DNA of 64,000 bases from Vreelandella subglaciescola (GTDB lineage Bacteria; Pseudomonadota; Gammaproteobacteria; Pseudomonadales; Halomonadaceae), in NCBI RefSeq assembly GCF_900142895.1, contig NZ_LT670847.1, positions 2,852,001-2,916,000 of the forward strand. Reading direction: 5' to 3'. The stretch's first letter is position 1; the number at the start of each line of letters is the position of its first letter. The notes under the pieces were generated by a model, which was given only the letters and a program-made list of their open reading frames with translations, was not told the DNA's origin and searched no databases. A program made the position numbers and the translations under genes. Shown here in pieces: positions 17,529-26,505 of the stretch.

Positions 17529-18089
17529 ATGGACGCACTGACGCTTCTGCACGAACGCAGCTCGATGGGCAAGCTCGGCGCGCCCGCCCCCAGCGCCGGC
17601 CAGCTTGAAGCCATTTACCAGGCCGCACTGCGCGCCCCGGATCACAAGGAGCTGCGCCCATGGCGGTTTATCGAGTTCAGCGGTGAAGGGCGCGAACGGC
17701 TGGGCGAGCTCTACGCCGAAGCCGAGTTTCAGGCCGACCCCGACGCCACTGACAGCGTGCTGAACGGTGCGCGTAAAAAGCCTCTGCGCGCGCCGATGAT
17801 CATCGCCGTTATCGCCAAGGTGACGCCCGACGTGCCGGGCGTGCCTAAATTTGAACAGGTGCTGTCTGCAGGCTGCGCCGCCCACGGCATTTTGCTCGCC
17901 GCCCACGCGCAGGGCTTTGGCGCCATGTGGCGCACCGGCAAATACGCCTTTGACCCGGTCGTACACAAAGGGCTTGGTCTGGCTGAAGACGACGAGCTGG
18001 TCGGCTTTCTGTATTTAGGCACCTTGGGCGGGCGGCACAAGCCGGTGGCCGCGCACGCCACCGCCGATTTTGTCGAGCGCTGGAACTGA
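17529..18089 (+). CDS. ydjA: Nitroreductase family protein (YdjA-like)
   Basis: A 186-aa flavoprotein of the compact nitroreductase type, with LLHERSSMGKL at the start (FMN phosphate contacts), APDHKELRPWRF near residue 40 and the late GFLYLGTLGG strand. Size and motifs match E. coli YdjA, an FMN oxidoreductase whose physiological substrate is unknown. It is the last core gene before the accessory region; the IS5-type element begins 40 bases after its stop, so the gene is intact. Confidence 0.87.
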   Translation: MDALTLLHERSSMGKLGAPAPSAGQLEAIYQAALRAPDHKELRPWRFIEFSGEGRERLGELYAEAEFQADPDATDSVLNGARKKPLRAPMIIAVIAKVTPDVPGVPKFEQVLSAGCAAHGILLAAHAQGFGAMWRTGKYAFDPVVHKGLGLAEDDELVGFLYLGTLGGRHKPVAAHATADFVERWN

Positions 18090-18129
18090 TTTTATTAGAC
18101 CAAGTTGATGAACGCACGCCGGTTGGCTA

Positions 18130-18986
18130 GGGCCTGTTGACGTTTCACATTGGGAGCCACAACAAACAGCACGCCAAGGCCACCATGCTTTCGTAGTTTC
18201 GCTTGAGCTTATCGTAGCGCGTCGCAATGGCGCGATACGGTTTCAGTCGAGCAAAGGCATTCTCAACCAGATGCCGGTAGCGATATAACCCCCTGTCCAG
18301 ATTGGCATTTCCTTTTTTCGAGTTACGCCTGCGTGGAATCACCGCCGCCATGCCTTTGGCCTCGATCTGCTCACGGATACGTTCACTGTCATAGCCCTTG
18401 TCAGCCACCAGCGCATCACCTGCTGGCAAGTCGTCAATCAATGCCTGGGCTTCCGTGCTGTCGTGCACCTCACCCCCGGTTATCCTGAAGGCAATCGGTA
18501 ACCCATAAGCATCCACGGTCAAGTGGATCTTGCTGGTATTGCCTGCACGACTTTTGCCGATGGCTTCTGCGTCTTCCGTGGCAGCCCCTGTGCTGTCCTG
18601 ATGAGCCTTGACGTAGGAGCCATCAATGAACAACCACTCGACATCAGGATCTTCCACCAGCGTGTTGAAAATCCTCATCAGCTTTCCACTCGCTGACCAG
18701 GCGTTAAAACGCTTGTAGACCGTATTCCAGGGGCCAAACGTCTCCGGTAGATCCCGCCACGGGCAGCCGGTGCGCATCCGATACAGGATGCCTTCCACCG
18801 TGGTACGCAAGTCAGCCTTGTCATAAATACCTTGTTGAAGCAGGATAGGTTTCAGCTTCGACCAGTGTTCATCCGTGAGCATTTGTCGGGGCATGGCAGG
18901 CTTGCAGTTTGTTGGCGTAGGAACCTTTATTCTGCGAGCTTGCCCCTATCCTGCCAATACCCCTGCCATGAAACGTCAACACGCCC
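18130..18986 (-). mobile_element. IS5-family element, single-ORF
   Basis: The ends are imperfect inverted repeats (GGGCCTGTTGACGTTTCA left, GGGCGTGTTGACGTTTCA right), each flanked by TA inside CTAG, as expected for the IS427-type group which duplicates TA. Length is 857 bp with one intact transposase. Only one copy is present in the window. Confidence 0.9.
18145..18894 (-). CDS. IS5-family transposase
   Basis: A 249-aa DDE transposase. The N-terminal part MLTDEHWSKLKPIL and the GCPWRDLPETFGPWNTVYKRF segment are the DUF4096-like helix region of IS5/IS427 transposases. The first catalytic aspartate lies in FIDGSYVKAHQ, the second in ALVADKGYDSERIR, and the glutamate in RHLVENAFARLK. The frame is uninterrupted and of full length, so the element may be active. 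Confidence 0.92.
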   Translation of the reverse strand: MPRQMLTDEHWSKLKPILLQQGIYDKADLRTTVEGILYRMRTGCPWRDLPETFGPWNTVYKRFNAWSASGKLMRIFNTLVEDPDVEWLFIDGSYVKAHQDSTGAATEDAEAIGKSRAGNTSKIHLTVDAYGLPIAFRITGGEVHDSTEAQALIDDLPAGDALVADKGYDSERIREQIEAKGMAAVIPRRRNSKKGNANLDRGLYRYRHLVENAFARLKPYRAIATRYDKLKRNYESMVALACCLLWLPM

Positions 18987-19103
18987 TAGCATCCCATAAG
19001 GCAATACGCCGAAAAGGCTTGCTATTGCACGCATCAATCGTTAACATACGCGCCGTTCTAACGCATAAAAGCGCACGCGCTAAATGCTTGGAACACAATT
19101 TGC

Positions 19104-19191
19104 GGAGGAGTGTCCGAGTGGTCGAAGGAGCTCGCCTGGAAAGTGAGTAAGCCGCAAGGCTTCGAGAGTTCGAATCTCTCCTCCTCCGCCA
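19104..19191 (+). tRNA. tRNA-Ser (GGA)
   Basis: An 88-base class II tRNA with acceptor GGAGGAG / CTCCTCC, anticodon arm CTCGC-CTGGAAA-GTGAG giving anticodon GGA, a long variable arm and encoded CCA. It stands at the edge of the accessory region, but no second copy of its 3' end was seen downstream. Confidence 0.95.
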
Positions 19192-19200
19192 AGAATTGCA

Positions 19201-19234
19201 AAAAGCCGCTGGTTTATACCAGCGGCTTTTTTTG
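19201..19234 (+). terminator. Terminator of tRNA-Ser
   Basis: An 11-bp stem (AAAGCCGCTGG / CCAGCGGCTTT) with a 6-base loop and a run of T, starting 10 bases after the tRNA. Confidence 0.93.
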
Positions 19235-19471
19235 TGCCTGAATGGTGGTGCGCCTGCTAGCAAAATTGATCCGTCGATATGGGCTTGCTGCTCTACAAGC
19301 CTCCGACTAGACTCAGTCTATAGGTTGATAATAGATGAGACGCACGCGTGTCGTGTGTAGTCTCCCATTTAACCGTGGGAATCGTGGGTCGGCTTCAGTT
19401 TTTGAGTGAGCTGGCTGTTCCTCTAAAGATTAACGTTGATCACATGTTGAAGGTGACAAGGAAGCAAGAAT

Positions 19472-19499
19472 TTGACAAAGTTATACTAAATTATACTTT
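19472..19499 (+). promoter_or_regulatory. Predicted promoter upstream of the pel locus
   Basis: TTGACA is followed after 16 bases by TACTTT, or after 14 by TATACT, in an AT-rich stretch containing the direct repeat TTATACTAAATTATACT. It points toward pelX and no other gene lies between except the inserted ISL3 element, so it is probably the ancestral pel promoter. This is prediction by eye only. Confidence 0.5.
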
Positions 19500-19527
19500 G
19501 GCATAACTGCCCGAAGACGATATTTTC

Positions 19528-20876
19528 GGCTCTTCGTCGTTAGGTGTGGAATTCGCCCCCTAAATTAGGCCAAAATATGGCCTCCACAACGACAGGAAAT
19601 ATGACATGGATGGCACTAAGATTCTGACCCTCGGCCTGGGCCTTGAAGCGCCCTGGATTCTCAAGGAGCAGCACCTGGATACCGCCGTGTCACCTCACCG
19701 CTTGAACCTCACCGTCGAGGCAGAACGTGGCAGCCTTTACCCTTGCCCCGAGTGTGGTGACGCTTGCCCGGCGCATGATTTTGCCGACAAGACCTGGCGG
19801 CACCTGAACTTCTTTCAACATCACTGCTATCTGCATGCGCGAGTGCCGCGCACCAAGTGCCCCACGCACGGCATTAAGCGGATCGAGGTCCCCTGGGCCC
19901 GCCCCGGTAGCGATTTCACCCTGTTGTTTGAGCAGGCCGCCATGGCTCTGGTCAGGGAGATGCCGGTGCTCGCCGCCGCTCGCCTGATAGAGATCACCGA
20001 CAAGCGGTTATGGCGTATCGTGCATCACTATGTCGGGTGCATGCTCGACCAACTTGACCTCTCTCAGGTTAAGGCCGTGGGGCTTGATGAAACCGCCGCC
20101 AAGCGCGGCCATCGCTACGTCACCGTATTTCTGGATATGCAGCGCAAGAGCGAGCCGGTTGTCTTCGCGATACCCGGCCGTGGCAAGGCCACCGTCAAGG
20201 CCTTCAGCGAGTTTTTGGCTGCACATCAGGGCGACCCTCAGGCCGTTCAGGAAGTGGTCTGCGATATGTCGCCAGCCTTCCTCAAAGGCGTGGAAGAGCA
20301 CCTGCCCAAGGCCGAGGTCACCGTCGACTGGTTTCATATCGTGCAGATCTTCACGCGCGCCCTTGATGACGTCAGAAAGCGTGAGCGGCGCGAGCAGGAA
20401 CCCCCCAAGCACTTACGCTGGGCTGTCTTGCGCAATGCCGACGCCGGCAACTTAACGGCTAATCAAATCGCTGCGCTGCAGGAACTGATGGCCGACCAGA
20501 GCGCCACGGCCGACGCTTGGATCATCAAAGAGAAACTGCGCTGGATTCAGCAGGCACCCACGCTTCGCGGGGCTCGCTGGCGAATCACGCGCTTCCTCAA
20601 TTTTGCCCGAGAGGCGATCGCTGGCAAGGGCCTGCTGTCTCCGATGAATAAGGCGCTGAATACCCTGGAACGGCATACCGACCGCGTTATCCGCCGCTGG
20701 TTATCGGGCCTGACCAACGCACGGTTGGAAGGGATGAATAGCCTGTTTCAAGCGGCCCGATCACGCGCTCGCGGCTACCGAAACGAGAGCACTTTCATCA
20801 CCATGATCTACCTGATTGGCAGCCCTGTGGGCAGCATGCTGGATCAGGCCAAATCCACATGAAACGTCGAAGAGCC
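19528..20876 (+). mobile_element. ISL3-family element, copy 1 (upstream of pelX)
   Basis: A 1349-bp element with imperfect 22-bp terminal repeats (left GGCTCTTCGTCGTTAGGTGT.., right complement GGCTCTTCGACGTTTCATGT..). It is flanked by a perfect 8-bp duplication, ATATTTTC, at 19520-19527 and 20877-20884, the size expected for ISL3. It lies between the predicted pel promoter and the first gene of the locus. It appears identical to copy 2. Confidence 0.95.
19606..20862 (+). CDS. ISL3-family transposase
   Basis: A 418-aa transposase with an N-terminal zinc-finger-like region (YPCPECGDACPAHD, then TKCPTHG), an HTH region and the DDE catalytic part: aspartates in AVGLDETAAKRGH and VVCDMSPAFLKGV, and the glutamate in NARLEGMNSLFQAARSRARG near the C-terminus. 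This arrangement is that of ISL3 transposases. The frame is intact and its protein is identical to copy 2 at 34799-36055, implying very recent movement. Confidence 0.94.
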   Translation: MDGTKILTLGLGLEAPWILKEQHLDTAVSPHRLNLTVEAERGSLYPCPECGDACPAHDFADKTWRHLNFFQHHCYLHARVPRTKCPTHGIKRIEVPWARPGSDFTLLFEQAAMALVREMPVLAAARLIEITDKRLWRIVHHYVGCMLDQLDLSQVKAVGLDETAAKRGHRYVTVFLDMQRKSEPVVFAIPGRGKATVKAFSEFLAAHQGDPQAVQEVVCDMSPAFLKGVEEHLPKAEVTVDWFHIVQIFTRALDDVRKRERREQEPPKHLRWAVLRNADAGNLTANQIAALQELMADQSATADAWIIKEKLRWIQQAPTLRGARWRITRFLNFAREAIAGKGLLSPMNKALNTLERHTDRVIRRWLSGLTNARLEGMNSLFQAARSRARGYRNESTFITMIYLIGSPVGSMLDQAKST

Positions 20877-21002
20877 ATATTTTCTGATCCGTGCGGCATA
20901 GTGTTTTTCCCCAAAAGGGCAAATATGCTGGTCGCTACGGTTCTGGAGATGAGGGCTTGAGTCCCTGCATCTCATCTTATAGAGCCAATAGGAAGGGTTC
21001 GT

Positions 21003-21932
21003 ATGGAAGAAAAGATTCTCGTAACGGGCGGAGCGGGCTTTATTGGGTCTCATTCCACAGAAGCCCTTTTGTCTTGCGGATATAAAGTCAGAATTATTGA
21101 TAATTTCTCCAGCGGAGATCGCGATAACTTGCCCGCGCACGCTAATCTCGAGATTATTGAGGGAGATATACGCGAACCGCAAAGCTTGCGACGCGCAATG
21201 TCGGGAGTCACGAAGTGCCTTCATCTGGCGGCACAGGTGTCCGTGGCGCACTCTGTCGAGGAGCCCTGTGACTCGGCAGAAAACAACATTATGGGAACGC
21301 TGAGGGTTCTGGAAGCCGCGCGGGATCACGGCGTTGCGCGCGTGGTTTATGCATCTTCTGCGGCCGTGTACGGCGAGCCTGAAAACCTGCCCTTGACGGA
21401 GGCCGCCCGCTTATCTCCGCTGTCGCCTTACGGTTTGGAAAAATGGGTGAATGAACGCTATGCAAGCCTGTTTAAAGAGCTGCATGGGCTTTCTTCCCTA
21501 GGACTTCGCTATTTCAATGTCTATGGCCCGAGGCAGTCGCCTACTTCCCCTTACGCAGGTGTTATTACCCGCTTTGTGGACCGTTTGAGAGTGGGTCAGG
21601 CCCCCACGATCTATGGAGACGGCAAGCAAACCCGCGATTTTATCTATGTGGCAGACGTTGCTCGGTTCAACGTTTTGGCGTTGTTTGCGGATCAAAACGG
21701 TGTCTGTAATGTGGCCTCTCAATGTTCTACATCCCTGCTACAGCTTGTTGAGGCTCTTCAGTTTGGGCTCGGCAGCCATGTGTCTCCACACTTGAACGAA
21801 CCGCGCGGCGAAGATATTCGCCACTCACTCGGTAGTGCCGAAAGACTTGTCGACTGGCTCGGCGAAGCGCCGCTTTACACGCTGGATGAAGGCCTGGAAG
21901 CCTATCTGGCCGACATGAAGCTTGCCCGCTGA
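21003..21932 (+). CDS. pelX: NAD-dependent epimerase, probable UDP-GlcNAc C4-epimerase of the pel locus
   Basis: A 309-aa extended short-chain dehydrogenase. The N-terminal NAD motif is VTGGAGFIGSH, a serine triad lies in YASSAAVYG and the catalytic YxxxK in SPYGLEKW; LRYFNVYGPRQ and TRDFIYVADV are typical of GalE-like enzymes. In Pseudomonas protegens a related epimerase, PelX, sits before pelA and makes UDP-GalNAc, a precursor of the cationic Pel polymer. Here the gene ends 19 bases before pelA on the same strand with AGGAAGG before its ATG, so the same role is likely. GalE-type UDP-glucose epimerase is the alternative; substrate cannot be read from the sequence. Confidence 0.75.
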   Translation: MEEKILVTGGAGFIGSHSTEALLSCGYKVRIIDNFSSGDRDNLPAHANLEIIEGDIREPQSLRRAMSGVTKCLHLAAQVSVAHSVEEPCDSAENNIMGTLRVLEAARDHGVARVVYASSAAVYGEPENLPLTEAARLSPLSPYGLEKWVNERYASLFKELHGLSSLGLRYFNVYGPRQSPTSPYAGVITRFVDRLRVGQAPTIYGDGKQTRDFIYVADVARFNVLALFADQNGVCNVASQCSTSLLQLVEALQFGLGSHVSPHLNEPRGEDIRHSLGSAERLVDWLGEAPLYTLDEGLEAYLADMKLAR

Positions 21933-21951
21933 ATATTCAAGGACGCCGCTA

Positions 21952-22670
21952 GTGCATACTCATATCCTGACGAGACTCGGAACGTTGTTGCGAGCCCTGG
22001 TAACGCTCGTGCCGTCTGTTCTGATTGGCAGCCCTCTGCTGGCCAGTGACGCAGCAGCGGATGAGTTGCCGAGCGTGGCTTTCTATTATGCGGCAAAGCC
22101 TCCAGTAGAATTGTTAAATCAGTTCGACTGGGTGGTTATCGATGCTGATTCAGCCACTGATGGAGAGCGACGTGATATCGAGGCTCAAGGCGCAAAGACC
22201 TTCGCCTATGTCAGCATTGGGGAGTGGGAGCCTGAACGGGCATCGACCCGGGGAAAGCCTGATGATGCCCTCGTAGCCGAGAATCCTGACTGGAACAGCC
22301 AGGTGGCAGATCTCTCCCGTGCCGACTGGCGAGACTTCCTGCACCGTAGAATCGATGAGCTCTGGCAACAGGGGTACCGTGCGTTCTTTTTCGATACCCT
22401 GGATAGTTATTACCGGTTTGCCGAATCTGAAAAAGATATCAAGGCGCAGCAGGCAGGACTGGTGACCTTTGTCGACGAAGTTCATCGCCGTCATCCGGGC
22501 ATTGATGTGATGCTGAATCGTGGTTTCGAGGTGCTTGATCAGGTTCACAATAAAATCGTGGGAGTCGCTGCAGAGTCGCTTTATCAGCGCTGGACACCCA
22601 GTACAAAAATCTATGGGCCGATGGCCAGTAATGACACCCAGTGGCTGACAGGACAGCTTGAACGCGTTAA
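21952..22670 (+). pseudogene. pelA: pelA, 5' fragment (split by IS1380)
   Basis: PelA is the periplasmic bifunctional hydrolase/deacetylase of Pel export. This fragment has 239 codons: a signal peptide (LLRALVTLVPSVLIGSPLLA), then most of the GH114-like hydrolase domain with AYVSIGEWEP, FFFDTLDSYYRF and the probable catalytic glutamate E208 in GVAAESLYQ. The GTG start is chosen because AAGGA stands 8 bases upstream and the signal peptide follows at once; a TTG ten codons earlier overlaps pelX. The frame is cut at GTTAA by an IS1380 element and stops a few codons into it. The remainder resumes at 24388. Confidence 0.9.
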
Positions 22671-24387
22671 CCCGCCTTATTCACCGGGCTGAGACAGAAA
22701 AGAAGATGGCGAGCAGTTTCTCTTGTAGAATCAATATGTTCCTAACCGAACTTGACTCAAGAGGACCACTCGCCATGGGTGAAAGCCTATCCCCCTGGAC
22801 CCCGTCATGCAACGGGTCCATCCGCGTCGAGCTCAGCGGCCATCGCACCACCAGCGACAGCGGTGCTTTGCTGTTGCGTGAAGCCCTCGACAACAGCGGC
22901 ATGATCGATGCGCTGGACGACCATCTGGTCGATCATCGCGACCCGGATCGCGTCCGCCACTCGTTAGCCAGCCAGCTGCGTACCCTGGTGCTGCAGCGTT
23001 CGATGGGCTGGATCGACCTCAGCGATACCGACACGCTCCGCCGTGACCCGCTCTGGCAGCTAGCCTGCAGTGATGCCCGCGGGACAACGCCGTTGGCTCA
23101 GGACCGGCCATCTCAAGCGACGCTGTCGCGGCTGCTGACGTGCCTGGGCCGCGACGACAATATCGATACCGTGCATGAGGGCCTGCTGCGGCTGGCGGTC
23201 TGGCGACTGACCTCGCTGGACGGCGGCGAACGCCCCGAGCATCTGACGCTGGACATCGACGGCTTGCCGATCGACGTCCACGGCCACCAGGGCGGTTCGG
23301 CGTTTCATGGACTTTACGGGGCCAGAATCTACTCGCCTTTGGTGGCCTCGCTGGCAGAGACCGGCGACATGGTGGGCGGTCTGCTGCGTGAAGGTAACGC
23401 CGGCCCAGCCGAGAATGCCGATACCTGGATCCCACATCTGGTGCGGCGACTCAACGAGAGCACCGGGGCCAAGGTCAAGGTACGCATCGACGCGGGTTTC
23501 ACCGACAACGACACGCTTGAGGCGCTGGAAGATCGCGACATCGAGTATCTGGGCCGGTTGCGCAGTCATACGGGCCTGCAGACACTGGCAGCGCCACATC
23601 TGAAGCGGCCACGCGGCCGGCCCCCCGAGCAACCTCGGGAATGGTGCCATGACCTGGCGTACCAAGCCGGTACCTGGCCGGCGCCGCGGCGCGTGGTGCT
23701 GGTGGTACAAGAGCGGCCCGATGATCTGCTGCTGCATGCCTTCTTTTTGGTCACCAACCTCGGCAAGTTCAACTGGCCGCCGGAAAAGGTCCTGGCGCTT
23801 TATCGCAAGCGCGGCAGCGCCGAAGCCCACATGGGCGAGGTGAAGTCGGCGCTCGACCTGCATCTCTCCTCGACTGATCGCGGTGTCTCCACCGTCCAGG
23901 ACGTCATGGCCCGCAACGAGGTAAACCTGCTGCTGACTCTCTGCGCTTATCAGGTGCTACACGGGCTGCGTTGCCTGTTGGAACGACAGACCCGGCAGGG
24001 CTGGAGCCTGAAGCGGATGCGCGAGCAGGTGCTTAAGGTGGCCGCCACGCTGACAGTGCACGCCCGGCGCATCACCGTGCACCTCGGCGATGCCGCCGAT
24101 AAATGGTGGCCATCTTTACTGAAAGGGTTGCCGCGGCTGACGGCATTGACCTGACACGTCGCATTACTCAGCCTTTTCCAGCAGACAAAACGGCCACTAT
24201 GGAGGCCGACGACCACGGCTGCGCCGTCACTCGAAACCAATGAACTTCAGTTATAAATATCACGGCATTGATACGATAAAGCTATGTGCTAATCGGCTAC
24301 TCAGCGACCGTATGACATAAAAGCCGGTCGGTCCCGGTCACCACGGGACGTAAAACGCTCGTTCGGCGTCCTGATGAATAAGGCGGG
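22671..24387 (+). mobile_element. IS1380-family element, copy 1 (in pelA)
   Basis: A 1717-bp element bounded by CCCGCCTTATTCACCGGG and, inverted, CCCGCCTTATTCATCAGG. GTTAA is present on both sides (22666-22670 and 24388-24392). It carries one transposase in the same direction as pelA, and about 230 noncoding bases before the right end. It differs from copy 2 at roughly ten or more positions noticed by eye, including one in the left repeat. Confidence 0.93.
22775..24154 (+). CDS. IS1380-family transposase, copy 1
   Basis: A 459-aa DDE transposase. Catalytic signatures are LTLDIDGLPIDVHG, VRIDAGFTDNDTLEAL and the C-terminal YRKRGSAEAHMGEVKS, matching the IS1380 group. The ATG at 22775 follows AAGAGGA by nine bases; an ATG at 22706 inside the element would add 23 residues. 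The frame also runs back into pelA, but that part is accidental. Compared with copy 2 the protein has N, A and L where copy 2 has D, S and M in the FNWPPEK to LDLHLSS stretch. Frame intact, so possibly active. Confidence 0.92.
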   Translation: MGESLSPWTPSCNGSIRVELSGHRTTSDSGALLLREALDNSGMIDALDDHLVDHRDPDRVRHSLASQLRTLVLQRSMGWIDLSDTDTLRRDPLWQLACSDARGTTPLAQDRPSQATLSRLLTCLGRDDNIDTVHEGLLRLAVWRLTSLDGGERPEHLTLDIDGLPIDVHGHQGGSAFHGLYGARIYSPLVASLAETGDMVGGLLREGNAGPAENADTWIPHLVRRLNESTGAKVKVRIDAGFTDNDTLEALEDRDIEYLGRLRSHTGLQTLAAPHLKRPRGRPPEQPREWCHDLAYQAGTWPAPRRVVLVVQERPDDLLLHAFFLVTNLGKFNWPPEKVLALYRKRGSAEAHMGEVKSALDLHLSSTDRGVSTVQDVMARNEVNLLLTLCAYQVLHGLRCLLERQTRQGWSLKRMREQVLKVAATLTVHARRITVHLGDAADKWWPSLLKGLPRLTALT

Positions 24388-26505
24388 GTTAAAGCCTACG
24401 GCTTGCCAGCCATCGCGATTGACTATGTGCAGCCACATGACCGTGAGCTTGCACGGCGTACCGCACGGCGAATCCACGATGCGGGCTTCGTTCCCTGGGT
24501 AACGACGCCCGGACTGGATCAAATAGGGGTAGGGTTGATTGAGCCAATTCCGCGTCGTGTTCTGTTGATCTACGACAAGGAAGCGACCGAAGACCAGGAT
24601 ATAGCAAATCACGATGCCTTTCGCTATCTGGCCGTGGTGCTGGAGTACCTGGGCCTGGCCGTGGAATATCAGGACGTTCAGGGGCCGTATCCTCCCGGGC
24701 TGGCAAACGGACGATATGCCGGCATCGTTACCTGGTTCCAGGGCCCGACAGACCATGCTGAAAAACTGACTTCCTGGCTGGTTGAGCAGGCCGAGGCGGG
24801 TAGCAAATTGATGGTAATGGGGTATGCCGCCACCAACTTCGCCGGCCCGCTCGGGGATCTGGCCGGCTTGGCGAGCGCAAATGCCCTGGAACCCGGTCAG
24901 ATACGTATTGACGATCATGATGACATGCTCGGGTTTGAAGGGCCGCTACCTGGACCGGGATCCAGTGCCGAAGGGTTTCGTTCCCTTCGTCAGGACAACA
25001 TTGAACATCTGAGGCTGACCGATAGCCAAGGCAACACGCTGTCCCCGGTGATAACGGGGCCGTGGGGAGGGGTTGCTCTGTATCCCTGGCTCATCCAGAG
25101 CGTCGGAGATGAGCAGCAGCGCTGGATTCTTGATCCCTTTGCCTTTGTTGCCGAAAGCCTGGATTTACCGCCGTTTCCCGTGCCGGATGCAACGACGGAG
25201 AACGGCGCACGTTTCTGGCTTAATCATATTGACGGTGATGCCTTCATCAGCCGTGGTGAGTGGCCGGGAGCCCCCTTTACCGGGCAGGTGATGATGGATG
25301 AAATCCTGACGCGTTATCAGGTACCGACGACGGTCTCCGTGGTGGAAGGGGAGTTCGGTAACGGCGGCCTCAGGGAAGACTTGCGGGGTCAGCTGGAGCC
25401 GATTGCTCGGGAGATTTTCGCGCTGCCCTGGGTCGAGATTGCGACCCATACCTATAGCCATCCCTTTGCCTGGTTGAAGCTTGAGGAAGGCGACCCGGCC
25501 GGGCAGGGAGGAAACGCTGCCGGCTTTCCGTTCAACATGGAGCTTGATGGTTACACGTACTCTCTGGAGCGCGAGGTGGCAGGCTCGACTCGTTATATCA
25601 ACAGTGAGCTGTCACCGCCGGGCAAACAGGTGAAGACGGTTCTCTGGAGCGGAGATGCCATTGCCCCCGAGCAGGCGTTGGCCATCGCCGATCGTCTGGG
25701 GTTGTCGAACCTGAACGGCGGCAAGACGCATATCACGCGTGACAATCCTTCACTGACTCAGGTATCACCCATGTTAAGGCCGGCAGGACCCTACCTGCAG
25801 GTACTGGCGCCGCAGATCAACGAAAACGTCTATACCGATCACATGCTGGCACCGAAGTGGGGGTACCGCCGTGTACTGGAAACTTACGCGCTGACGGATC
25901 GTCCGCGTCGCCTCAAGCCCATCAGTATCTATTACCATTTTTACAGTGCCGCCTATCCCGCCTCCCTCAATGCGTTGAAAGAGGTGTACGAGGGAGTTCT
26001 GGCCCAGGAGACATTGCCTGTTCATGTCAGCACCTGGAGCAATATTGCCAAACAGTGGTATGAACTGGGCATAGCGCGTCATCTGGATGGCGGGTGGCAG
26101 ATTACGGCTGCGACCGAGGCGCGTACGCTACGACTTTCTGATGCGCTTGGCTGGCCGGATATGTCGGCATCCCCGGATGTGGCCAGCTTGCGGGAGATAC
26201 CGTCGGGTCGCTACGTATCCCTGCGTGGCGCTCCCAGACAAAGGTTACACCTGCAGCAAAACAGGTCGCAGCTTCCGTCTCTGTCTTACAGTAATGGCCG
26301 TCTGGTGTCATGGGCGCGAAAAGCCGCAGGCGGATTTTCAGCGACGCTGGCGGCAGAGCAGGTCGATCTGAAAGTCGACCTTGCCAATGTGGCGGGATGT
26401 CGCGTGGATTCCCCAGGTGGAATCCGGGTGATGACAAGTGATGGGATGGAGCTGCGGTTCAGCGGCCCGGGGCCCTTCGATCTGGAGGTGCGCTGTGAGC
26501 CTTGA
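24388..26505 (+). pseudogene. pelA: pelA, 3' fragment (end of hydrolase, deacetylase)
   Basis: This is the rest of PelA, in frame with the 5' fragment once the IS and one GTTAA are removed; the joined protein is 943 aa, against 948 in P. aeruginosa. It starts with the last part of the hydrolase barrel (GLPAIAIDYVQPHD) and continues through a Rossmann-like region to the deacetylase, with NHIDGD (D520 in the joined numbering) and ATHTYSHPF (H592, H596). Their spacing equals that of the P. aeruginosa metal ligands D528, H600, H604. A TTG at 24403 could start a leaderless C-terminal protein, but this would lack a signal peptide. pelB overlaps its end. Confidence 0.9.

Noticed and set aside
19104..19191. 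tRNA-Ser as attachment site of an integrated island
   Set aside because: No integrase gene and no repeated tRNA 3' end were seen downstream; the pel genes are better explained as a resident operon with IS insertions.
22658..22774. N-terminal extension of the first IS1380 transposase into pelA
   Set aside because: The extension is out of frame with pelA, partly host sequence, and absent from copy 2; internal starts are shared by both copies.
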